Origin: Bacteroidota bacterium
GTDB taxonomy: Bacteria; Bacteroidota; Bacteroidia; Cytophagales; Cyclobacteriaceae
Direction of reading: 5' to 3'
Assembly (NCBI GenBank): GCA_027297025.1
Contig: JAPUIM010000256.1
Span: 1 to 5,946, forward strand
Length of the DNA: 5,946 bases
The notes beneath the pieces were generated by a model that worked only from the letters and a program-made list of their open reading frames with translations, was not told the DNA's origin and did no database searches. This document shows positions 1 to 5,946 of this stretch, piece by piece. Both the position numbers and the translations under genes were made by a program. Every line of letters starts with the position of its first letter. Within the stretch, counting starts at the first letter, position 1.

Positions 1-132
1 AAGTATTTAAACCAAAATTGTCTCAGTTTCTACGATTAGCATAAAATTTGTTAGGTATTTGAAGATCTCAGAGTAACCTGTACTCATTTACGATAAATAA
101 TACTGATAATACTTTATTGGCAAAAACAAATT

Positions 133-152
133 AAATTTAAGGTTTTAAATTT
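133..152 (+). other. Small AT-only inverted repeat in the secA leader
   Basis: AAATTTAA (133-140) and TTAAATTT (145-152) are perfect 8-base inverted arms around a GGTT loop. The right arm ends one base before the secA ribosome binding site. With only A-T pairs the stem would be weak, and no U-run follows, so it does not look like an intrinsic terminator. It could slightly affect ribosome access or be a chance product of AT-rich sequence. Confidence 0.35.
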
Positions 153-153
153 C

Positions 154-160
154 AAGAGGT
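154..160 (+). promoter_or_regulatory. Ribosome binding site of secA
   Basis: AAGAGGT lies six bases before the ATG at 167, a good Shine-Dalgarno core at normal spacing. An in-frame TAG at 164-166 directly precedes the ATG, so the reading frame cannot start further upstream. Together these fix the secA start. Confidence 0.7.
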
Positions 161-166
161 AAATAG

Positions 167-3100
167 ATGAATCTAATAGCTAAAACCCTGGCTAAAGTTT
201 TTGGGACAAAATCAGATAAGGATATCAAGGAACTACTGCCTTATGTTGCCCCTATTAACGAGGAGTTTGAAAAACTTCAAAGTATCAGCGATCAGGAGTT
301 AAGGGAAAAAACAGAAGAGTTAAAAAAAGAGATTGACGTCCATCTCCAAGACACAGATGACCAAATCGCAGTTTTACATAAAAAAGTTGAAGATAATCCT
401 GATCTGGATCTCACCACCAAAGAGGAGATCTTTAACCAAGTGGACACTTTGGAGGAAAAAAGAAATGACAAGTTAGAGGATATCCTGATGCAAGTGCTTC
501 CCGTGGCATTTGCCATCGTCAAAGAAACAGCAAAAAGGTTCAAGGAAAATGAAAAATTGGTGGTTAAAGCCACCCTTCTGGATAAAAAATTTGCTGCTGA
601 AAAGGAGCATGTTACCATAGAAGGAGAAAATGCGATATGGTCCAACAAATGGGACGCAGCGGGTAAGGAAGTGACTTGGGATATGATCCACTACGATGTT
701 CAGCTAATTGGAGGGGTCGTATTGCATCAAGGCAAAATAGCGGAGATGGCAACCGGTGAAGGTAAGACCCTGGTAGCCACACTGCCTACCTTTTTAAACG
801 CATTGGCCAAAAGAGGGGTCCATATCGTCACTGTAAACACTTATCTAGCCAGGCGGGATGCTGCCTGGATGGGGCCGATATTCGAATTCCATGGCCTTAC
901 TGTGGACTGTATCGACAACCATGAGCCTAATACACCTGAGCGACGGCAAGCATATTTAGCTGACGTTACCTATGGTACTAATAATGAATTTGGTTTTGAC
1001 TATTTGCGCGACAATATGTCGAGGGAAACTGGTGATTTGGTGCAAAGGAAGCATCATTATGCCATAGTGGATGAAGTCGATTCAGTGTTGATAGATGACG
1101 CCCGGACACCCCTGATCATTTCCGGACCTATACCCAAAGGCGATGAGCACGAATTTTATGATCTAAAACCCCGGATTGCCAAACTGGTGGACGCTCAAAA
1201 AAAATTGGTGTCTCAATATCTTATTGAGGCCAAGAAATTAATCAAAGACAACAATGATAAAGATGGAGGATTGCCCCTATTCAGAGCATTTCGGGGGCTT
1301 CCAAAATATAAACCATTGATAAAGTATCTCAGCGAGACCGGCATAAAACAGATCGTCCAAAAAACAGAAAACTTCTACCTGCAGGACAATCAAAAGATGA
1401 TGCCTGAAGCTGATGAGCCTCTATATTTTACCATTGACGAACGACATAATAGCATTGATCTTACCGAAAATGGAATTGACTTGATCACTAATGAGGGCGA
1501 AGATCCGCAGTTTTTTATCATGCCCGATATAGGTATGGAGTTGGCCAGAATTGACAACGACCAAAAATTAAATGACTTGGAGAAGTTGGAACACAAGGAT
1601 GATATGATCAAGGATTACCAGGTGAAATCGCAAAGAATTCATTCCATCAATCAACTGCTTAAGGCTTACACTCTATTCGAAAAAGATACAGAATATATTC
1701 TGGTAGATGGCAAGGTTAAAATAGTGGACGAACAGTCAGGGAGGGTTATGGAAGGACGTAGGTATTCCGACGGGTTACATCAAGCCATAGAAGCCAAAGA
1801 AAATGTGAAAGTGGAAGACGCTACCCAAACCTACGCCACCATCACACTGCAAAATTTTTTCAGGATGTACCACAAACTTTCGGGAATGACCGGTACTGCG
1901 GAAACTGAAGCAGGGGAATTCTGGGAAATTTACAAACTTGATGTCATCGTTGTGCCTACCAATGAACCGGTTATTCGAGATGACAGGAATGATTTGGTAT
2001 ATAAAACAGTAAGAGAAAAATTTAGCGCGGTAGTTGAAGAAATAGTAGAACTAACCAAAGCAGGACGTCCGGTACTGGTTGGAACTACCTCTGTGGAAAT
2101 ATCCGAATTGGTGAGCAGAATGTTAAGTCTTAGAAACATTAAACATCAGGTATTAAATGCCAAACAACACCAGAGGGAGGCTGATGTGGTGACAGAAGCC
2201 GGTAAACCGGGAACAGTTACCATTGCTACCAATATGGCGGGCAGGGGTACCGATATCAAACTAGCTCCGGAATCGAGAGATGCCGGAGGTCTGGCGATCA
2301 TTGGCACCGAAAGACATGAATCGCGAAGAGTAGACCGACAGCTCAGGGGAAGATCCGGCAGACAGGGAGATCTGGGAAGTTCACAATTTTTCGTTTCCCT
2401 GGAGGATAATCTGATGCGATTGTTCGGCTCAGATAGGATTGCCAAACTAATGGATAGAATGGGGCTGGAGGAGGGGGAGGTAATTCAGCATTCTATGATA
2501 ACCAAATCCATTGAAAGGGCACAAAAGAAAGTAGAGGAGAACAATTTTGCTACCCGGAAAAGACTACTGGAATATGACGATGTGATGAACTCGCAACGTG
2601 AGGTGATCTACACCAGAAGGAAGAACGCACTGTTCGGAGAACGACTTCAATTGGACATAATGAACATGCTATACGATACCTGTGACGATATCGTATTGAA
2701 TGCCAAAGCCTCGGATGATTATGATGGCTTTAAGCTCAATGTATTGAGTGTGTTGGGTTTGGATTTTCATATCAGCTCGGAAGATTTTACCTCCATCAAT
2801 GAACAAGAACTTACCCAAAGGGTCTATGATGAGGCTTTCCAGCATTACCAGGATAAAAATAAAGCAGTAACTGATAAGTCTTTACCCATCATCAATGAAT
2901 TGCAAAAGACCCGAGGAGCCACTATCGAAGATATAATGGTTCCTTTTACCGATGGCAAAAAGCAAATTGGGGTAGTGGCCAATCTGAAGAAATGCATCGA
3001 AACCGATTGCAAAGAACTCATCACGTCCATGGAAAAGATCATCACCCTGGCCCTAATTGATCAAGCCTGGAAAGAGCATTTGAGAGAAATGGATGATCTA

Positions 3101-3517
3101 AAACAGTCAGTACAAAGTGCAGTTTATGAACAAAAGGATCCCTTGTTGATCTATAAATTTGAAGCTTTCGAGTTGTTCAAACAATTCATCGCCAAGGTAA
3201 ATGAAGATACCATTTCATTCTTAACCAAAGCCACGCTTCCGGTTCGTGAACCTGATGAGGTGCAAGAAGCACACCATACAAAGGCCAAACAAAGACTACA
3301 GGAAAGCAAAGAAGAAAGCCGTTCAGTGTTATCCGGTAAAGCCGCTACCAACCGCCCACCGGTGGAAAAATCGGCTCCGGTAAAATCGCAAAAAGTGGCC
3401 AGTAGAAACGAACGGGTGAATGTTCAATACATGGACGGAAGTATAAAGAAAAATGTAAAATTCAAAACGGTAGAAGAAGACATCAACACCAGTAAATGTG
3501 TGATAGTCGAGGATTAA
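167..3517 (+). CDS. secA: Preprotein translocase ATPase SecA, Bacteroidota-type long form
   Basis: ATPase motor of the general secretion pathway. It binds preproteins and SecYEG at the inner membrane and pushes unfolded chains through the channel. Visible in 1116 residues: Walker A MATGEGKT (194-201), the TNNEFGFDYLRDN motif (271-283), Walker B VDEVDS followed by LIDDARTPLIISG (301-320), GMTGTAE (573-579), ATNMAGRGTDIKL (687-699) and the arginine-finger motif QLRGRSGRQG (725-734). The helical scaffold follows (RKRLLEYDDVMNSQR, about 797-811), then the two-helix finger with WKEHL and YEQKDP (about 958-1019). The protein is some 200 residues longer than E. coli SecA, with extra charged segments near residues 55-105 and within the preprotein-binding region near 330-415. 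The C-terminus is a variable linker and a short tail ending CVIVED, without the SecB- and lipid-binding zinc finger. All catalytic motifs are intact, so it should be active. First gene of a probable three-gene operon. Confidence 0.98.
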   Translation: MNLIAKTLAKVFGTKSDKDIKELLPYVAPINEEFEKLQSISDQELREKTEELKKEIDVHLQDTDDQIAVLHKKVEDNPDLDLTTKEEIFNQVDTLEEKRNDKLEDILMQVLPVAFAIVKETAKRFKENEKLVVKATLLDKKFAAEKEHVTIEGENAIWSNKWDAAGKEVTWDMIHYDVQLIGGVVLHQGKIAEMATGEGKTLVATLPTFLNALAKRGVHIVTVNTYLARRDAAWMGPIFEFHGLTVDCIDNHEPNTPERRQAYLADVTYGTNNEFGFDYLRDNMSRETGDLVQRKHHYAIVDEVDSVLIDDARTPLIISGPIPKGDEHEFYDLKPRIAKLVDAQKKLVSQYLIEAKKLIKDNNDKDGGLPLFRAFRGLPKYKPLIKYLSETGIKQIVQKTENFYLQDNQKMMPEADEPLYFTIDERHNSIDLTENGIDLITNEGEDPQFFIMPDIGMELARIDNDQKLNDLEKLEHKDDMIKDYQVKSQRIHSINQLLKAYTLFEKDTEYILVDGKVKIVDEQSGRVMEGRRYSDGLHQAIEAKENVKVEDATQTYATITLQNFFRMYHKLSGMTGTAETEAGEFWEIYKLDVIVVPTNEPVIRDDRNDLVYKTVREKFSAVVEEIVELTKAGRPVLVGTTSVEISELVSRMLSLRNIKHQVLNAKQHQREADVVTEAGKPGTVTIATNMAGRGTDIKLAPESRDAGGLAIIGTERHESRRVDRQLRGRSGRQGDLGSSQFFVSLEDNLMRLFGSDRIAKLMDRMGLEEGEVIQHSMITKSIERAQKKVEENNFATRKRLLEYDDVMNSQREVIYTRRKNALFGERLQLDIMNMLYDTCDDIVLNAKASDDYDGFKLNVLSVLGLDFHISSEDFTSINEQELTQRVYDEAFQHYQDKNKAVTDKSLPIINELQKTRGATIEDIMVPFTDGKKQIGVVANLKKCIETDCKELITSMEKIITLALIDQAWKEHLREMDDLKQSVQSAVYEQKDPLLIYKFEAFELFKQFIAKVNEDTISFLTKATLPVREPDEVQEAHHTKAKQRLQESKEESRSVLSGKAATNRPPVEKSAPVKSQKVASRNERVNVQYMDGSIKKNVKFKTVEEDINTSKCVIVED
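3509..3513 (+). promoter_or_regulatory. Ribosome binding site inside the end of secA
   Basis: GAGGA sits within the last codons of secA, six bases before the ATG at 3520. This supports that ATG as the start of the small downstream gene over the in-frame ATG at 3496, which lies inside secA and would place a polar stretch before the hydrophobic signal. Confidence 0.55.
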
Positions 3518-3519
3518 TT

Positions 3520-4044
3520 ATGGATAAGCTTATAACTTTTTACCAGACGTTAATGGTTTTTATATTCATGGATTGCAGTCCAAAAAGCGGTCAATATAGC
3601 AGTGCAGAGTATCAGGAAGATCTATCCAATTTTAGAGATGAGGTTCGTGTTAAACTAACAGAATCTGTGAACGCCAATCCAGATCTTGATAGGATTGAAT
3701 ATGTAGGAGATACGGAAAAAGCCCTTCCCGAGAATGATATAACCTCTCAAATAAATGCCCTATTGGATAGCATGACCGTTCGGAATCAGGAAATCCGGTA
3801 CGTGCAGGGTTATACCATACAAGTATATAATGGTACCAGCCGGGAAGAGGCCCATTGGTCAGAAAAACGTATCTACCAAATTTATGATGATGCAGATCCA
3901 GTGATCAAATATGTACAACCGAACTTTAAAGTGAAAATTGGGCAGTACACTGATCGGCTGGAAGCACAACAAGTATATATGAAATTGAAAAAGGATTTTC
4001 CCAATGCCATCATCATTCCCGATAAAATAGCAATCCCAGAGTAA
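3520..4044 (+). CDS. Small exported SPOR-domain protein, putative lipoprotein
   Basis: A 174-residue protein, probably periplasmic. Residues 4-17 are hydrophobic after a single lysine and are followed by Cys19, then Ser-Pro-Lys-Ser-Gly, which resembles a lipoprotein signal and tether. However, the residue before the cysteine is aspartate, so the lipobox is poor. Residues 20-95 are polar, charged and likely helical. The C-terminal part reads as a SPOR fold: strand GYTIQVYNG (97-105), helix beginning SREEA (107-122), strand near 128-134, strand FKVKIGQYTD (136-145), helix 146-158 and strand AIIIPDKI (163-170). SPOR domains bind peptidoglycan glycan strands lacking stem peptides, often at division sites. 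Peptidoglycan binding here is inferred from the family. The gene starts 2 bases after the secA stop, so co-translation is likely. The SPOR call is fairly firm; the precise role is unknown. Confidence 0.8.
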   Translation: MDKLITFYQTLMVFIFMDCSPKSGQYSSAEYQEDLSNFRDEVRVKLTESVNANPDLDRIEYVGDTEKALPENDITSQINALLDSMTVRNQEIRYVQGYTIQVYNGTSREEAHWSEKRIYQIYDDADPVIKYVQPNFKVKIGQYTDRLEAQQVYMKLKKDFPNAIIIPDKIAIPE

Positions 4045-4047
4045 GTC

Positions 4048-5244
4048 ATGGGCACTTCACTTATCGATAAGGTTAAAAAGCTGTCCCAAGACCAGCTGAG
4101 CACAATTATTGCTACCCGAAGGCATATACATGCCCACCCGGAATTGTCTTTTCAGGAATTCGAAACTGCTAAACTTGTAGCAGATAAGCTGCGTTCGTAT
4201 GGCATCGAGGTAAAGGAAGGAGTTGCTACTACCGGTGTAACCGGTTTGATCCAAGGCAAAGATCCCGACTCCAAGGTTATTGCCTTACGAGCCGATATGG
4301 ACGCTCTGCCCATCCAAGAATCAAATACCGCCGATTATAGATCACAAAATGAGGGTGTCATGCATGCATGCGGCCATGATGTACATACTTCCTCCTTGTT
4401 AGGAACCGCCTGCATCTTGAGCCAATTGAGAGATGAATTTAAGGGTTCCATCAAACTCATTTTTCAGCCAGGAGAAGAAAAGGTGCCAGGAGGGGCTTCA
4501 TTGATGATAAAAGATGGGGTATTGGAAAACCCCAGACCTGCCAATATTTTAGGACAACATGTGGCACCATTTATTCCGACAGGCAAAGTAGGTTTCAGGG
4601 AGGGAATGTATATGGCCAGTGCAGATGAGATTTATATCACAGTACAAGGCCGAGGCGGACACGCTGCTACTCCTGAGTACACCATCGATCCCATTTTAAT
4701 CGGATCGCATATTGTAGTCGCCCTTCAGCAGGTAATCAGCAGGAATGCCAATCCCAAAAACCCCTCAGTACTTTCTATTGGAAAGTTTGTAGGAGATGGA
4801 GCAACTAATATAATCCCTGACCGAGTGTTTATAGAAGGTACATTTAGGGCCATGGATGAAAAATGGAGGGCCGACGCACACAAAAAAATTAAAAAGTTGG
4901 CGCATAGTGTGTCAGAAGGGATGGGGGGAAGTTGTGAGGTAAAAATATTAAAAGGATATCCCTATCTACAAAATCACCCACAACTTACCCGGAGAACCAG
5001 AAAACGGGCCGAAGAATACCTGGGCAAGGAAAATGTGGTGGACCTGGACCTATGGATGGCGGCTGAGGATTTCGCATTTTATACCCTTAAACTGGATGCT
5101 TGTTTCTACCGGTTAGGTGTGCGCAATGAGGAAAAAGGAATCATTTCCAACGTACATACCTCCACTTTTGATATTGATGAAAATGCCCTGGAAATCGGAC
5201 CAGGTCTGATGGCCTGGTTGGCACTTAATGAATTAAATAATTGA
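4048..5244 (+). CDS. M20D-family metal-dependent amidohydrolase / carboxypeptidase
   Basis: A 398-residue enzyme of the family that includes hippurate hydrolases, N-acyl-amino-acid hydrolases and plant IAA-amino acid hydrolases. These cleave an amide bond to release an amino acid, using a two-metal centre. Visible elements: RRHIHAHPELSFQEFET (24-40), LRADMDALPIQE (80-91), HACGHD (106-111; likely ligands Cys108 and His110), FQPGEE (139-144; base and ligand at Glu143 and Glu144), GQHV (169-172; His171), the dimerisation-lid motif GRGGHAATPE (201-210; His205), GDGATNIIPD (249-258), AAEDFAFY (338-345) and VHTSTFDID (369-377; His370). All expected metal and catalytic residues are present and the length is normal. 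No signal peptide is visible, so it is probably cytoplasmic. It starts 3 bases after the SPOR gene; only a weak AGAG (4038-4041) precedes the ATG. The exact substrate cannot be read from the sequence. Confidence 0.93.
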   Translation: MGTSLIDKVKKLSQDQLSTIIATRRHIHAHPELSFQEFETAKLVADKLRSYGIEVKEGVATTGVTGLIQGKDPDSKVIALRADMDALPIQESNTADYRSQNEGVMHACGHDVHTSSLLGTACILSQLRDEFKGSIKLIFQPGEEKVPGGASLMIKDGVLENPRPANILGQHVAPFIPTGKVGFREGMYMASADEIYITVQGRGGHAATPEYTIDPILIGSHIVVALQQVISRNANPKNPSVLSIGKFVGDGATNIIPDRVFIEGTFRAMDEKWRADAHKKIKKLAHSVSEGMGGSCEVKILKGYPYLQNHPQLTRRTRKRAEEYLGKENVVDLDLWMAAEDFAFYTLKLDACFYRLGVRNEEKGIISNVHTSTFDIDENALEIGPGLMAWLALNELNN

Positions 5245-5946
5245 TTAGATCTTTCCAACAATGGCTTCCGTCACGTTGATCACATGATCACCCACCTTCT
5301 CACAAGAGTAAAATAGTTCATTATAGATCAAGCTGCTTTGAATGTGGTAATCCCCTTGTTCAATACTTATGAGGTGCGCCCTTCTTAATTTATCTCTAAA
5401 TGCGTCTATATCTTCTTCAATTTTTACGGCCTGGCCAAGTTTAACTTTGGCATAATCACTATCGAGGTTCATATTCATAATTTCCAATGCCCGGTCCACC
5501 ACATGTAACATCTCCAGTAAATTGCTGGTTTGTTGTTCTGTAAACCACAGATCACTTTCATTCTTGCGCTCTATAGATTTAGACATCTGGTAAAAGATAT
5601 CCGCAATACGTTCCAGATCATTATTGATGCTGAGCAGACCCCTTATATTGGCTGAAGATATTTTACTGAGATTTCCCTCGGCAGCTTTTATTAAAAAATT
5701 GGCTATTTCCACTTCCATTCGGTCAGTATTTTCCTCATATCTCCGAACTTTGTCCATGAGTTTTGCCCGTTTCTTAATCTTCTTTTTTACAATTAGTTGT
5801 TGGATCATAGTGGACATTTTGCCAGTCAGTTTACCAAATTTAGCAATCTCCCTCCTGGCTTCTAATATGGATATTTCCGGGGTAGGCATAATATTCACCC
5901 CTATGTAATCCAATCTAAACTCTTCGTCATCACCTCTGGAGGGGAC
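5245..5946 (-). CDS. Putative Na+/phosphate cotransporter, C-terminal PhoU-like domain (5' end outside window)
   Basis: The frame is open to the right edge, so only the last 233 residues are seen and the true start lies outside. A TTG at 5911-5913 could be misread as a start, but it is a leucine codon within coding sequence: the preceding eleven codons read VPSRGDDEEFR, a charged linker. The visible part is all helical with two PhoU-type metal-binding motifs, DLERIAD (visible residues 110-116) and CEKVGDH (215-221). In NptA-like Na/Pi cotransporters this domain follows the membrane part on the cytoplasmic side. The linker, then TPEISILEARREI and the helical bundle, fit that arrangement. No membrane segment is in the window, so the transporter assignment is an inference; a stand-alone PhoU-like protein is the alternative. 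The gene converges on the amidohydrolase gene with no gap between stop codons. Confidence 0.82.
   Translation of the reverse strand, partial: VPSRGDDEEFRLDYIGVNIMPTPEISILEARREIAKFGKLTGKMSTMIQQLIVKKKIKKRAKLMDKVRRYEENTDRMEVEIANFLIKAAEGNLSKISSANIRGLLSINNDLERIADIFYQMSKSIERKNESDLWFTEQQTSNLLEMLHVVDRALEIMNMNLDSDYAKVKLGQAVKIEEDIDAFRDKLRRAHLISIEQGDYHIQSSLIYNELFYSCEKVGDHVINVTEAIVGKI

Larger units (their letters stand above)
1..166 (+). promoter_or_regulatory. AT-rich leader upstream of secA, probable promoter region
   Basis: No ATG occurs on the plus strand before the secA start, so there is no ATG-initiated SecM-like leader peptide. Frames open at the left edge close within about 45 bases; one could be the last 13 codons of an upstream gene (stop at 42-44), but this cannot be tested here. 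The secA promoter should lie in this stretch. Bacteroidota housekeeping promoters have TTTG near -33 and TAnnTTTG near -7. Only imperfect matches are visible: TTTG at 58-61 followed by TACTCATTTA at 81-90, or TTTA at 87-90 followed by TACTTTAT at 110-117. I cannot choose between them, so the exact promoter is unresolved. Confidence 0.3.

Noticed and set aside
3..44. Tail of an upstream gene on the plus strand (13 codons then TAA)
   Set aside because: Too short to recognise any family, and chance open frames of this length are common in AT-rich sequence.
292..691. Two overlapping minus-strand open frames opposite the N-terminal part of secA
   Set aside because: Their serine/phenylalanine-rich translations are the antisense of lysine/glutamate-rich coding sequence, with no support as genes.
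2146..2445. 99-codon open frame on the minus strand
   Set aside because: It lies opposite the strongly conserved SecA motor motifs, and its translation is low-complexity serine/leucine-rich with no recognisable domain; it is a shadow of secA.
3496..3519. Upstream ATG at 3496 as start of the SPOR protein
   Set aside because: It lies inside secA, has no good ribosome binding site at the right distance, and would put eight polar residues before the signal. The ATG at 3520 has GAGGA at good spacing.
5272..5291. Palindromic TGATCACATGATCA motif as an operator or terminator
   Set aside because: It lies within the coding sequence for the conserved EKVGDHVINV segment of the PhoU-like domain, so the codons explain it; no U-run follows.
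5624..5908. 94-codon plus-strand frame with hydrophobic stretches
   Set aside because: It is antisense to the PhoU-like domain; its hydrophobicity is what the reverse complement of charged helices gives, and it matches no family I recognise.
5245..5913. A complete 222-residue PhoU-like protein starting at the TTG codon 5911-5913
   Set aside because: The frame stays open to the window edge with coding-like charged residues before the TTG, so the gene is partial and the TTG is an internal leucine codon.

Overview
The window looks like a core-genome segment from a member of the Bacteroidota, most likely a Cytophagales-type bacterium. The main evidence is SecA. It is 1116 residues long, against roughly 840-900 in the Bacillus and Escherichia proteins. 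It carries the extra segments seen in Bacteroidota SecA, a modified two-helix finger, and no C-terminal zinc-binding CxCx(8)CH tail. The small SPOR-domain protein and the M20D amidohydrolase also read like Bacteroidota versions of their families. These assignments come from reading the proteins; no database search was run.

Layout: positions 1-166 are an AT-rich leader with no supportable gene. It holds a small all-AT hairpin just before a good ribosome binding site. Three genes follow on the plus strand, almost touching: secA (167-3517), a small exported SPOR-domain protein, probably a lipoprotein (3520-4044), and an M20D amidohydrolase/carboxypeptidase (4048-5244). The gaps are 2 and 3 bases, so the three are probably one transcription unit. 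The minus strand then carries the 3' part of a gene that runs off the right edge (5245-5946). It encodes the cytoplasmic PhoU-like tail of a putative Na+/phosphate cotransporter. Its stop codon directly abuts the stop codon of the amidohydrolase gene.

Functional picture: SecA drives protein export through SecYEG. The SPOR protein has an N-terminal export signal, so it would depend on that pathway, and it probably acts on or binds peptidoglycan in the periplasm. The amidohydrolase lacks a signal peptide and is probably a cytoplasmic enzyme releasing amino acids or acyl groups from N-acyl amino acids or related amides. The convergent phosphate transporter gene appears functionally unrelated.

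I found no CRISPR array, mobile element, RNA gene, toxin-antitoxin pair or defence system, and no convincing sign of an undescribed system. The points worth a second look are details: the lineage-specific architecture of SecA, the atypical lipobox of the SPOR protein, the tight packing of the operon, and the convergent junction with no space between genes.
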